The position numbers and the translations under genes were made by a program. The notes beneath the pieces were generated by a model. The model saw only the letters and a program-made list of their open reading frames with translations. It was not told where the DNA came from and searched no databases. From Myroides sp. NP-2 (GTDB lineage: Bacteria; Bacteroidota; Bacteroidia; Flavobacteriales; Flavobacteriaceae), in the NCBI RefSeq assembly GCF_014145665.1, contig NZ_JACHTD010000012.1:62001-126000 (forward strand): 64,000 nucleotides of DNA, read 5' to 3'. Of the stretch, positions 52,596 to 61,346 are shown piece after piece. Positions within the stretch are counted from its first letter, which is position 1. Each line of letters opens with the position of its first letter.

Positions 52596-54221
52596 ATGAA
52601 ATACTATTCATTGATTTTTCGCTTTTTTATTCTTTCAACTGTGCTGTTGATCGGATGTATCACTTGGGCAAAAGACCAAAATTCGAACCCCAAAGAAAAA
52701 GTCGAAGCGGTACAACCTGCTTATATTGTTTTAGAAAAAACCCCAGTGATTGTCATGCATGATACGCTGTTTAATGTGTACGGGAATATTGGGTCATTTA
52801 CCTCAAAACAACGCGCAAGATCCATAGAAAAGAAGATTGCTTCTTTGGTTGATAATTACCAGTTTGAAGGGGACTCTATAAAATTAGTTGATACGGGGAA
52901 CTACCTCAATTTGATGTATGAGAATGAAATTTTGATGAGTGTAGACACCATTCAAGCAACACAAGAAAACAAGAGCAAAATTCAGGCGGCATTGTTTTAT
53001 AAATCACAGATTGCTGAGGCGGTAGAAATACAACAATTCAGTACTAGTTGGCAGCAATTGCTCTTGCAAATTGCGGGAACCATTGGGATTATCGTAGCCG
53101 AGATTTTTATTGTTAAATATATCTACTACTGCTACCGCAGGGTAAAAGTGGCCATTTGGAAACAAAGAGGGAAGAAGATTAAAGGGGTATTTGGAATTAT
53201 CGATGACCACCGCGCGATGTTGACTACCATTTCAATCGCAAAAGTTGTCCGTTTCTTCGTTATATTGATTTTCTTGTATTTGGGCTTATTGGCAATCTTT
53301 AAGCTATTTCCTTATACCAAACACTTGTCTGATCAACTTTTAGATTATGTCTTATCGCCTTTAAAAGCCGTAGGTCGCAGTATAAAAGCCTATATGCCTA
53401 AGCTATTTACCATCTTAGTGATTGTATTTATCTTTAGGTATATGCAGAAATTTGTGCGCTCTTTGGCAGAGAAAATTGCCAACAATAAAATTACCCTTAA
53501 AGGATTCTATCCCGATTGGGCTTTTCCAACGTACAACATCATTAGTGCCTTGATGTTTATTTTTATGTTTATCCTGATTTTCCCCTATTTACCGAATTCA
53601 GATTCAGAAATCTTTAAAGGTGTTTCTGTGTTTGCTGGTATTGTAGTGTCCTTGGGGTCAACTTCTGTAATCGGAAACTTAGTGGCAGGATTGGTCATCA
53701 CCTATATGCGCCCTTTTAAAATTGGCGATCGCATTAAATTAGGCGAATATACTGGAGATGTCTTGGAAAAAACAGCATTGGTTACGCGTATTAAAACACC
53801 CAAAAATGAGATTATTACGATTCCAAATTCTAATATTATGTCTGCCCATACGGTCAATTACTCACAATCCGCTAAAGAACACGGCCTGATTTTACATACC
53901 ACTATTGCTGTGGGATATGATGTTCCTTGGCAAAAGGTACACGAAATGCTCTATGAAGTAGCCAACAGAACGGAGCATGTGTTAAAACGCCAAAAACCGT
54001 TTATTTTGCAAGATCAATTCCGAGATTTCTATGTCGACTATCAATTAAATGTTTACATTAAAGAAGCCAAGTTAACCGCAAAAATTTATTCAGATTTGCG
54101 ACAACATGCGCAAGATGTATTTGCAGAAAACAATATTGAAATGGCTTCGCCACACTATATTGTCACTAGAAATGTGGATGGAGACAATACAACCATTCCT
54201 CCCAAGTACACAAAAGAATAG
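52596..54221 (+). CDS. MscS-family mechanosensitive channel with periplasmic N-terminal domain
   Basis: 541 residues. Signal peptide (about 1-27), a periplasmic domain (about 30-150), membrane helices (LLQIAGTIGIIVAEIFIVKYIYY, VVRFFVILIFLYLGLLAIF, LFTILVIVFIFRYMQ, ISALMFIFMFILIFPYLP), and the MscS pore/beta domain SVIGNLVAGLVITYMRPFKIGDRIKLGEYTGDV, then ITIPNSNIMSAHTVNYS. MscS channels release solutes on hypo-osmotic shock. The fold is complete. It has its own promoter and terminator. Confidence 0.92.
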   Translation: MKYYSLIFRFFILSTVLLIGCITWAKDQNSNPKEKVEAVQPAYIVLEKTPVIVMHDTLFNVYGNIGSFTSKQRARSIEKKIASLVDNYQFEGDSIKLVDTGNYLNLMYENEILMSVDTIQATQENKSKIQAALFYKSQIAEAVEIQQFSTSWQQLLLQIAGTIGIIVAEIFIVKYIYYCYRRVKVAIWKQRGKKIKGVFGIIDDHRAMLTTISIAKVVRFFVILIFLYLGLLAIFKLFPYTKHLSDQLLDYVLSPLKAVGRSIKAYMPKLFTILVIVFIFRYMQKFVRSLAEKIANNKITLKGFYPDWAFPTYNIISALMFIFMFILIFPYLPNSDSEIFKGVSVFAGIVVSLGSTSVIGNLVAGLVITYMRPFKIGDRIKLGEYTGDVLEKTALVTRIKTPKNEIITIPNSNIMSAHTVNYSQSAKEHGLILHTTIAVGYDVPWQKVHEMLYEVANRTEHVLKRQKPFILQDQFRDFYVDYQLNVYIKEAKLTAKIYSDLRQHAQDVFAENNIEMASPHYIVTRNVDGDNTTIPPKYTKE

Positions 54222-54244
54222 AACAAGAAGTCTACATCAATATA

Positions 54245-54290
54245 AAAAAAAGGGATTGTATCTACACAACGGATACAACCCCTTTTTTTG
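54245..54290 (+). terminator. Terminator of mscS-type gene
   Basis: 18-base stem (54245-54262 with 54272-54289, one A-C mismatch) with poly-A and poly-T arms. Confidence 0.87.
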
Positions 54291-54439
54291 TACAAGCAAA
54301 ATTAGCGTTAAAAAAGAGTTCAACTCAATCACCCCTGACGTATAATCATCAGTAGTTTTAGGTATTAATTTGATTTTTCTGAAGAATAAAAGGTTAGTGC
54401 CGATTATTTTATTAAATTAGTGAGAAATACAAAAATAAT

Positions 54440-54955
54440 ATGGCGACAATTATAGAAACAGACCGATTGATTATTCGAGAAATTACCCGTGAGGATGCGG
54501 AGGGTATTTACAATTTGGACAGCGATGAGCGCGTCGTTAAATACGTGGGAAGTATGGTAATTACTTCTATGGAAGAAGCTGAAGAAATCATTGAATTTAT
54601 TCAACAGCAATACCGTGATTTTGGAATTGGTCGCTGGGCTATTATCAAAAAAGACAGCAATGAATTTATTGGCTGGTGTGGATTTAAACTTGTTGAGAAC
54701 GGATTAAATGGCTTGCGTGAATATTTGGATTTGGCGTATCGCTTTCGCTTTGACGCTTGGGGAAAAGGATATGCTACGGAAGCTGCATTAGCGTGTTTAG
54801 ATTACGCAGCCAAAAATTTTCAACAACACCCAATTTACGCTGTTTCTGAAGTGAAAAACGAAAGTTCAATTCGCGTATTGGGGAAAATAGGATTCCATGC
54901 TGCTTACACCTTTGATTTAGATGGTATTGATCATTATTGGTATATGAGAGAATAA
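54440..54955 (+). CDS. GNAT family N-acetyltransferase
   Basis: 171 residues of the RimJ/RimL-like GNAT group. It opens with ETDRLIIREITREDAEGIYNL and has the acetyl-CoA loop FRFDAWGKGYATEAALACLDYA (R/Q-x-x-G-x-G/A form) and the C-terminal VKNESSIRVLGKIGFHAA. Substrate not predictable; this group acetylates protein N-termini, small amines or antibiotics. Monocistronic between mscS and the SMR gene. Confidence 0.92.
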   Translation: MATIIETDRLIIREITREDAEGIYNLDSDERVVKYVGSMVITSMEEAEEIIEFIQQQYRDFGIGRWAIIKKDSNEFIGWCGFKLVENGLNGLREYLDLAYRFRFDAWGKGYATEAALACLDYAAKNFQQHPIYAVSEVKNESSIRVLGKIGFHAAYTFDLDGIDHYWYMRE

Positions 54956-55029
54956 GTGAAATAAAAGCGAGAACCAATGAATTTGAGGAGGAAAAGTAAA
55001 GATGAGGTGTTTATTTTGATAATCTAGTT

Positions 55030-55037
55030 TACCTTTG
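55030..55037 (+). promoter_or_regulatory. Promoter -7 box for SMR gene
   Basis: TACCTTTG, 18 bases before the GTG start at 55056. Confidence 0.6.
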
Positions 55038-55055
55038 TATCCTAATTGATACACA

Positions 55056-55388
55056 GTGAAAAATTTCTTATTTCTTCTCATTGCTATAGTCAGTGAAGTA
55101 GTTGCAACAAGTGCGTTGAAAGCATCTAACGAATTTACGAAGATTATTCCCAGTGCGGTAACCGTTGTGATGTATGCAGTAGCTTTTTATTTTTTGAGTT
55201 TAACACTGCGCACCATACCCGTTGGTATTGCCTATGCAATTTGGTCTGGTATCGGTATTGTATTGGTAACGGTAGTTGCTATCGTAGTCTATGGACAAAA
55301 GCCGGATTTACCAGCAATCATAGGCATGGGATTCATTGTGCTTGGGGTCGTGATTATCAATTTGTTTTCTAAAATGAATGCCCACTAA
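55056..55388 (+). CDS. Small multidrug resistance (EmrE-type) efflux protein
   Basis: 110 residues, four membrane helices. Helix 1 LFLLIAIVSEVVATSALKAS carries the essential Glu (E14 equivalent); helix 3 IPVGIAYAIWSGIGIVLVTVVA matches the family signature. It is a proton-coupled exporter of quaternary cations, probably an antiparallel dimer. The start is GTG at 55056, supported by the promoter box and the family N-terminus (KNFLFLLIAIVSEV). The DUF4269 gene follows 6 bases later. Confidence 0.93.
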   Translation: MKNFLFLLIAIVSEVVATSALKASNEFTKIIPSAVTVVMYAVAFYFLSLTLRTIPVGIAYAIWSGIGIVLVTVVAIVVYGQKPDLPAIIGMGFIVLGVVIINLFSKMNAH

Positions 55389-55394
55389 ACCAAA

Positions 55395-55916
55395 ATGAAC
55401 TTCTTTTTTATCGATTATTTAAAAAGGGGATCACCCCAACAACAAGCGGTCTACAATCTCTTGACTGCCCACAAAATCTTGTACTATTTACGAGATTTTA
55501 CACCTGTGGTTGTAGGCACTTTTCCCTTGGATATTGCTATTGATAGCAGTGATATCGATATTGCTTGTAGTTTTGATGATCTTCAAGCTTTTCAGCAACT
55601 TGTACGGGAACACTTTCAAACGTATCATGGATTTACTGAGGTTGTTTTTACGCAGCGCAGTCAGTTAGCTTATGTCGTTAATTTTACAATTGACCATTTT
55701 CCTGTTGAAATTTTTGCGCAAACAATCCCTGTAACAGCTCAATACGGCTATCGTCACTTGTGTATTGAATATGAAATTCTACAGAAAAAAGGAGAGTTGT
55801 TTAAAGAAAAAGTAAAAGCATATAAACGTGCAGGCATGAAAACAGAACCCGCCTTTGCTAATCTTTTACAGTTGGAAGGCGACCCTTACGAAAGTTTGCT
55901 CGGCTTCAACCCCTAA
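55395..55916 (+). CDS. DUF4269 family protein, nucleotidyltransferase-like
   Basis: 173 residues. The segment VVVGTFPLDIAIDSSDIDIACSF resembles the G-T/S...D-x-D metal-binding core of nucleotidyltransferase folds, and HFPVEIFAQ could give the third acid. The function of the DUF4269 family is unknown. It is cotranscribed with the SMR pump (6-base gap) and is convergent with the AraC-type gene, with a single base between their stops. Confidence 0.83.
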   Translation: MNFFFIDYLKRGSPQQQAVYNLLTAHKILYYLRDFTPVVVGTFPLDIAIDSSDIDIACSFDDLQAFQQLVREHFQTYHGFTEVVFTQRSQLAYVVNFTIDHFPVEIFAQTIPVTAQYGYRHLCIEYEILQKKGELFKEKVKAYKRAGMKTEPAFANLLQLEGDPYESLLGFNP

Positions 55917-55917
55917 A

Positions 55918-56784
55918 TTAATTCACAATTGCTATGCAATTACCCCTAAATTGAAGAGGTGTTTGTTTGACGTGTTTTTTAAACAAACGCGAAAAATAGG
56001 TGTGATCTTCGTATCCCAATTCAAAGGCAATCTCCTTAACTGATTTCGTTGTATAGTACAACAGTCTTTTAGCTTCATTGATGATAGAGTTTTTCAGCCA
56101 ATAGCTCACGGTTTGGCCCGTTGTCTTTTTGACGCAATCATTCAAGTGCGCTGGTGTTATAAATAGCTGATTGGCGAAATATGACGGCTGATTTAAATGC
56201 GTTTTTGTTGTTATTAAACGCTTAAACTTTGACGTGATTACGTTGGATTGGTTAATTACTGATACTTCTGGAATTTGGGTGGTTACTTTGTAAAGCGAAC
56301 CTATCTTATAAAGTAATGCCTGAAACAATCCATCGGTGATCTCTGTGGTATATTCTTCTTTTTGATTATTGTACTTTAGCAATAAATGTATTGTCTCCAA
56401 CAAGGTTTGCATCGCTTCTAAAGGCAAGGAGAGTTGTTGTTGGCTAGGTGGTAAGTTAAACAATAGATACGTCAATTCATCCGGAATCCTAAAATCTTGA
56501 ATACTCAAAAAATAGGCGTAAAAATCTTCGCTAAAATGTTCGATGGTGTGAATTTGATAGGGCTTAATCAACAGTAAATCTCCTGTCTTTAATTCGTTTG
56601 ACTGCAACTCACAATTGATGCTAAAAGTACCGTTTAAGATCAAAATGCACACGTAGTAATCATCGCGATGTGTATGACCTACTATTCCCTTTTCTAAGGT
56701 ATGAGGAGCCAACTCTTTGAGGTAAATCCCATTTTTAATCGATTTGTCTTGGCTATAGGTTATGATTTCTTGATTATATGGCAT
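55918..56784 (-). CDS. AraC family transcriptional regulator
   Basis: 288 residues. N-terminal cupin-like sensor (about 15-120; HTHRDDYYVCILILNGTF, GDLLLIKPYQIHTIEHFSED) and a C-terminal double helix-turn-helix (about 185-285; FITPAHLNDCVKKTTGQTVSYWLKN, SVKEIAFELGYEDHTYFSRLFKKHVKQTPLQFR). Ligand and targets unknown. Its stop is 1 base from that of the DUF4269 gene. Promoter box at 56808-56815. Confidence 0.93.
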   Translation of the reverse strand: MPYNQEIITYSQDKSIKNGIYLKELAPHTLEKGIVGHTHRDDYYVCILILNGTFSINCELQSNELKTGDLLLIKPYQIHTIEHFSEDFYAYFLSIQDFRIPDELTYLLFNLPPSQQQLSLPLEAMQTLLETIHLLLKYNNQKEEYTTEITDGLFQALLYKIGSLYKVTTQIPEVSVINQSNVITSKFKRLITTKTHLNQPSYFANQLFITPAHLNDCVKKTTGQTVSYWLKNSIINEAKRLLYYTTKSVKEIAFELGYEDHTYFSRLFKKHVKQTPLQFRGNCIAIVN

Positions 56785-56807
56785 GATGTAGTTTATTTCT
56801 GAAGAGA

Positions 56808-56815
56808 CAAAGATA
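56808..56815 (-). promoter_or_regulatory. Promoter -7 box for AraC-type gene
   Basis: Minus-strand TATCTTTG, 23 bases before the ATG. Confidence 0.6.
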
Positions 56816-57119
56816 AGTAAATTATTTAGAATCTTTATAAATAACTAAAGTTGAAGAAAAGAAAAGATGGTGTTGCAGCAGGAGATTCATTTTTAAATGA
56901 GATAAAAACTAGACTTTTTTCTTCGATTAAAAGTTGTTGTAGTTGACCAAAAGGGAGTCAAGAATGTGATCCAATTTGTACAGCTAAACCAGGATGAGAT
57001 ACCTAGGGATGATCGTATACCGATGTACAGCATAAAAAAACCCCACCTAAAATTAGATGGGGCCTATCTTGTTATGCATATTAGACAGTCTCTAGGGTAC
57101 AAATAGAACAGCTATGTCC
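56816..57119. other. Intergenic region between AraC-type gene and tpiA
   Basis: No gene seen. It contains the tpiA terminator (57034-57062); the remainder has no repeat or RNA structure I could recognise. Confidence 0.5.
57034..57062 (-). terminator. Terminator of the tpiA operon
   Basis: Minus-strand stem (CCCCACCTAA with TTAGATGGGG, one mismatch) followed by a T-run, about 58 bases after the tpiA stop. Confidence 0.82.
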
Positions 57120-57875
57120 TTAGATTGCTTGTACTATAGCTGCAAAATCAGCTGCAACAAGTGCTGCACCTCCGATTAAACCGCCATCAACATCGGGTTG
57201 AGAGAAGATTTCTTTTGCATTGCTTGGTTTCACACTACCTCCATATAAAATAGAAGTACTATCTGCTACCGATTGGTCGTATTGACGTTTAATTTCTTGA
57301 CGGATAAACGCGTGAATTTCTTGTGCTTGTTCAGGTGTAGCGGTTTCTCCAGTACCAATCGCCCATACAGGTTCATACGCGACTACAATACTGGCCCACT
57401 GATCTTTAGATAAATGGAATAATCCATCTCTCAGTTGGTTGAAAATGACGTTGAGGTACTGTTTGCTTTCTCTGTCTTTTAATTCTTCTCCAATACAGTA
57501 AATTACGCGCATATTGTGTCGCAATGCCGTATTTACTTTATCCGCTAAAATAGCATCTGTTTCTTTAAAGTAGTGTCTTCGTTCTGAGTGCCCAATAATG
57601 ACAGTTTCTACGCCAACACTCAACAACATTTGAGCTGAAATTTCTCCCGTAAAAGCACCACCTTCTGCTTGATGCATATTTTGAGCCGCCACTTGAATGT
57701 TGGTCCCCTCTAAATGGGATACTGCACTTGCTAAATTGGTAAAGGTAGGAGCAACTATTACTTCTACTTCTTTCCCGCTAGGCAAGGCTTCGATTAATTC
57801 ATCTAATAATACATGGGTTTCTGAATAATTCTTGTGCATTTTCCAGTTTCCAGCAACAATTTGGTGTCTCATCAT
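57120..57875 (-). CDS. tpiA: Triosephosphate isomerase
   Basis: Glycolytic enzyme interconverting dihydroxyacetone phosphate and glyceraldehyde 3-phosphate. 251 residues. Catalytic residues: Asn/Lys in AGNWKMHKN (about 9-17), His in IIGHSERR (about 95), Glu in VAYEPVWAIGTG (about 168), and phosphate-binding LYGGSVKPSN. The second Met (57872) may be the true start. It is the last gene of a minus-strand operon running DUF1599, BT_3928-type, permease, TlpA-type, tpiA, with a 2-base gap to the TlpA-type gene. Confidence 0.97.
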   Translation of the reverse strand: MMRHQIVAGNWKMHKNYSETHVLLDELIEALPSGKEVEVIVAPTFTNLASAVSHLEGTNIQVAAQNMHQAEGGAFTGEISAQMLLSVGVETVIIGHSERRHYFKETDAILADKVNTALRHNMRVIYCIGEELKDRESKQYLNVIFNQLRDGLFHLSKDQWASIVVAYEPVWAIGTGETATPEQAQEIHAFIRQEIKRQYDQSVADSTSILYGGSVKPSNAKEIFSQPDVDGGLIGGAALVAADFAAIVQAI

Positions 57876-57877
57876 TA

Positions 57878-58453
57878 TTATTTTGTATTTAATAAGGCTT
57901 TTATATCTTCAAAGTTTTTCTCTGTTGCATTAAAAAGCTCAATTTTTCCTTCTTTATTTACGATGATATAACGGGGAATCCAATTCAGCTGAATCGCTTG
58001 CCCGAAAGTACCTTTCATGCGTTTTTCGTCATTGAGGTAGTAGTGTTCTCCTTCAATGCCGTGTTTTTCAATTGCCTCTTTCCACGATTCGGTTGTTTTA
58101 TCTAATGAAAGATTAACAAATACAACCTCAGGAAAATCCGCTTTAATTGTTTTCATTGTTGGCAGTGCTTTGATGCAATCAGGACACCAAGCAGCCCATA
58201 CGTCAATCAAGACCGTTTTGCCCTTGTGTTGAGCTAGAATTTCTTGAAAAGTGATCGTTCCACCATCTAATTTATAGAAGATTTGGTTGAGGGCTTCTGC
58301 TGCAAATTGAGATTGATCAACAGGGGTTTCTGTCGTTGTAGATGGAGTTTCGGTTGCTTGTTCAGTTGAAATTACTTCTAATTTCTCTGTTTGTTTTTTA
58401 CAAGCTGTAGCTGTTAAAGCTAGTATAGAAAGGGCAATATAAAATTTTCTCAT
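57878..58453 (-). CDS. TlpA-like thioredoxin lipoprotein
   Basis: 191 residues. SPII signal (ILALTATAC, Cys at 18), a Thr/Glu-rich linker (about 25-50), then a thioredoxin fold with the active site AAWCPDCIKALPTM and the cis-Pro in LNWIPRYIIVNKEGKIE. Probably a periplasm-facing thiol reductant anchored in a membrane. It lies between the permease and tpiA in the operon; a link with the BT_3928-type protein, which may feed electrons across the membrane, is inference. Confidence 0.9.
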   Translation of the reverse strand: MRKFYIALSILALTATACKKQTEKLEVISTEQATETPSTTTETPVDQSQFAAEALNQIFYKLDGGTITFQEILAQHKGKTVLIDVWAAWCPDCIKALPTMKTIKADFPEVVFVNLSLDKTTESWKEAIEKHGIEGEHYYLNDEKRMKGTFGQAIQLNWIPRYIIVNKEGKIELFNATEKNFEDIKALLNTK

Positions 58454-58466
58454 AGGGTTTGAATAT

Positions 58467-59546
58467 TTATTTGTTTAGCTTTACTCTAGGATCTAAATAA
58501 GCGTAGATCAAATCTACTAAAATTGTTAGGATTACGAAAGCGGTTGCTATAGTAAGTACGGCTCCCATGATAATCGGTAAATCTAAGGTGTTTAAAGCTT
58601 CTACAATTTCCTTGCCTAAACCGTTCCATCCAAAAATATATTCTACGAAAACAGCTCCCGCCAGCATAGAAGCAAACCAACCTGAAAGGGCAGTTACAAC
58701 GGGGTTTAATGCGTTCTTTAGTGCGTGTTTATAGATAACTTGTCCGGTTTTCATACCCTTAGCTCTAGCCGTGCGGATATAGTCCATGCCCAGTACTTCC
58801 AACAGAGAGTTTCGCATGAGTTGAATCACTACAGACAACGGGCGAATCCCCAGTACAATCGCCGGCAAAACAATGTTTTTTACTGCTATATAACGGCCTT
58901 CTCCAAAGTCATCTACTTCGTATAAACTACCCGTCATGGGCAATTGAGTGTATTGATGTAAGAGAAATCCGAAGATCCAAGCAAATAAAATAGCACTAAA
59001 AAAGGAGGGAATACTCATACCAAAAGTACTGACTATTGAAATTAAACGGTCCAGCCATGTATTGACGTAAAGGGCTGAAATAATGCCTAAGAATACTCCA
59101 ATAAATAGGGCAATTCCAATGGCAACCGTCGCTAAGAGTACCGTATTGGGTAGTGTTTCTGCTAGAATACTACTCACCGTTTTGCCATTTTTCTGGAAAC
59201 TCTCCCTGAGGTAAGGTAGTTTAAGCATCATTTCGGATTGGCCTAGGGTAAGAAGGACAACCCCGCTGTATTTGTTCGCTTGGCGAAAGCTGTAATCATC
59301 GGGTTGGGTACTGTGTAAAGAAATAGGAGAGAGATCATTGAGATATAACACATATTGTTTGCTAATCGGTTGATCAAATCCATATTTCTTTTTAATCGTT
59401 AGAAGTTGTGCTGCACTTTCGTTTTGATCCAACATCATACGCGCAGGATCACCAGGTAAAATGGTAAACAAAAAGAATACAACACTGACTACGCCCCAAA
59501 GCGTCAGCAAGGCGTAGCCCAGTTTTTTGATGAAATAAGCCAACAA
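58467..59546 (-). CDS. Lone ABC transporter permease, DppB/OppB type
   Basis: 359 residues with six membrane segments: N-terminal LGYALLTLWGVVSVVFFLFTILPGDPARMM (the DppB signature), a periplasmic loop of about 90 residues, then the permease domain with the EAA-type loop LGMDYIRTARAKGMKTGQVIYKHALKNALNPV. In other bacteria such a permease pairs with DppC/OppC, two ATPases and a binding protein; none is nearby. A conserved single permease in this operon may use partners encoded elsewhere. Confidence 0.92.
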   Translation of the reverse strand: MLAYFIKKLGYALLTLWGVVSVVFFLFTILPGDPARMMLDQNESAAQLLTIKKKYGFDQPISKQYVLYLNDLSPISLHSTQPDDYSFRQANKYSGVVLLTLGQSEMMLKLPYLRESFQKNGKTVSSILAETLPNTVLLATVAIGIALFIGVFLGIISALYVNTWLDRLISIVSTFGMSIPSFFSAILFAWIFGFLLHQYTQLPMTGSLYEVDDFGEGRYIAVKNIVLPAIVLGIRPLSVVIQLMRNSLLEVLGMDYIRTARAKGMKTGQVIYKHALKNALNPVVTALSGWFASMLAGAVFVEYIFGWNGLGKEIVEALNTLDLPIIMGAVLTIATAFVILTILVDLIYAYLDPRVKLNK

Positions 59547-59553
59547 ATTGTCT

Positions 59554-60654
59554 CTATTTTAAAGTAACCTGATTGCGGTCTTTCCAGTGTTTCTTTTCGA
59601 TAATCACTCCTTTTTCTAATACAACAATACTCGGATTAGCTCTTTCGATGGTCTTTAGCGTTGTTGCATCAGAAGTATAGTACGCAAAAGGCAATTCGTA
59701 TTGTTTGACAACTCCCGCTATTACGGCATTGCTCGAAGCTGTTAATCCTGCAACGACATAGCCTTTGACAATAGCCTTATTGGCAAAGTCTTTCATGGCG
59801 CGTAAGCCTTCTGCATCTGCACGTTCTAAATCATAAGAAATGATCCAAATTAACTTAGGCTCTTCTAACATTTGAGGTAAGTGTTCTTCCCCGTCTAAAT
59901 CCATCGTTAAATCGTGAATTTCAGGTTGAAAACCTTCGCTTAGTTGAACGTCCTCACGGCGTATAAATTCAGCGCCTTCCGGAATATTACCCAATTCTTT
60001 ATCTGTAAATTTTTCCTCTTTTCCATTGACGTTGTAATAGAACGTCATTTGGTATTCCGCTTTAGGAGCACCTTCGGGAATTTCCATTCCCTTTTGAATA
60101 TCTGTACCTACTTTATAGGCTCTAAAGTCTTTCAACGGCAAGTGATTCAATACCCAATACCCCATAAAACAGCATAAAATAACAGTAATCATCATGATTA
60201 GATTATTGGTTTTCGCTTTGAATAGAGGTTTGATATGTGATTTAAATTTAATGAGAATCAGGATGAGAATCAATAAAACCACATCTTTAGTAAAAGATCC
60301 CCAAGGGGTCAGTGGTACGGCATCACCAAAACATCCACAGTCTGTTACTTTGTTGAAATAAGCCGAGTAAAACGTCAAGAAAGTAAAAAATACAATCATC
60401 AAAAACAATAAGGTTAACGTCAACTTGCGCATAAAACCAATCAAGAGGGCAACCCCTAAGATTACTTCAGCAATAACTAAAATTACCGCTAAGGATAAAG
60501 CATAAGGCATTAGAAAAGGCAAGTTTAAAACTGCTTCAGAAAAGTACTCTTCTAGTTTAAAAGAAAATCCCGTGGGGTCATTCAATTTGACTAAACCCGA
60601 TAAAATAAATAATACGCCTACAAATATGCGCGAAAGTTGCGTAATGATTTTCAT
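59554..60654 (-). CDS. BT_3928 family membrane protein (DoxX/MauE-like plus C-terminal domain)
   Basis: 366 residues. N-terminal four-helix DoxX/MauE-like domain (about 1-150: FVGVLFILSGLVKLNDPTGFSFKLEEYF, VILVIAEVILGVALLIGFM) with a Cys pair in TDCGCFGDAVPLTPW, as in MauE-type proteins that handle thiol redox. After a further helix comes a thioredoxin-fold-like domain (about 240-366; IWIISYDLERADAEGLRAMKDFA) without CxxC. It precedes the permease by 7 bases. A role in delivering electrons to periplasmic thioredoxins such as the TlpA-type protein is plausible, not shown. Confidence 0.87.
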   Translation of the reverse strand: MKIITQLSRIFVGVLFILSGLVKLNDPTGFSFKLEEYFSEAVLNLPFLMPYALSLAVILVIAEVILGVALLIGFMRKLTLTLLFLMIVFFTFLTFYSAYFNKVTDCGCFGDAVPLTPWGSFTKDVVLLILILILIKFKSHIKPLFKAKTNNLIMMITVILCCFMGYWVLNHLPLKDFRAYKVGTDIQKGMEIPEGAPKAEYQMTFYYNVNGKEEKFTDKELGNIPEGAEFIRREDVQLSEGFQPEIHDLTMDLDGEEHLPQMLEEPKLIWIISYDLERADAEGLRAMKDFANKAIVKGYVVAGLTASSNAVIAGVVKQYELPFAYYTSDATTLKTIERANPSIVVLEKGVIIEKKHWKDRNQVTLK

Positions 60655-60674
60655 AATTAGTGGTTGATGGTTAT

Positions 60675-61220
60675 TTACTCGTTTATTAGTTCAAGGTGAA
60701 TCAACGCAAAAACGGCGTAATTCAGCATATCTTGATAGTTAGCCTCGATTCCCTCTGAGGCCAATGTTTTTCCTTTGTTGTCTTCGATTTGTTTGACGCG
60801 AAGCAGTTTCTGCAGAATTAAATCAGTTAAAGAACTCACGCGTAAATCACGCCATGCTTCTCCGTAGTCGTGGTTTTTGTTCTCCATCAAGGTTTTTGTT
60901 TCCAAAACCACTTGGTCATAGAATTTTTCCACTTCTTCTGCCGTTAGATCAGGATATTTTCCCACGCCAATTTCTGCGTTGATCAACGCCATAATACAGT
61001 AGTTGACAATCCCTATAAATTCAGGAACTTCCCCTTCATCGACTCTGCGTACCGTGTTCTCTTGAATACTTCTCAAGCGCTGTGCTTTGATGTAAATCTG
61101 ATCGGTCAATGAGCTCAAACGCATGATGCGCCACGCACATCCATAATCGTGCATCTTTTTTTGAAATAACGCCTTGCAAATTGCAATTACCTGATCATAT
61201 TGTATAGAAGTAGTACTCAT
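60675..61220 (-). CDS. DUF1599 protein with duplicated domain
   Basis: 181 residues made of two similar halves: KKMHDYGCAWRIMRLSSLTD (about 17-36) and NKNHDYGEAWRDLRVSSLTD (about 113-132), each followed by a basic helix (QRLRSIQE / LRVKQIED). The function of DUF1599 is unknown; the conserved H-D-Y-G and R residues could bind a nucleotide or metal. It is the first gene of the tpiA operon and is divergent from folP. Confidence 0.87.
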   Translation of the reverse strand: MSTTSIQYDQVIAICKALFQKKMHDYGCAWRIMRLSSLTDQIYIKAQRLRSIQENTVRRVDEGEVPEFIGIVNYCIMALINAEIGVGKYPDLTAEEVEKFYDQVVLETKTLMENKNHDYGEAWRDLRVSSLTDLILQKLLRVKQIEDNKGKTLASEGIEANYQDMLNYAVFALIHLELINE

Positions 61221-61346
61221 TTAAACTATATTTGTAATGGATTATTCTTCAAAAATAGTAATAATACTATGGCATTGAAAGAAATGTTACACCTTTTAAA
61301 GAATTAAATCGCAATAAAAATAAGATAAAATATTGAATTGTGCTGT

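Noticed and set aside
56885-57106. Open stretch of about 67 codons before tpiA
   Set aside because: No start near its beginning, overlaps the tpiA terminator, and the translation does not look like a conserved protein.
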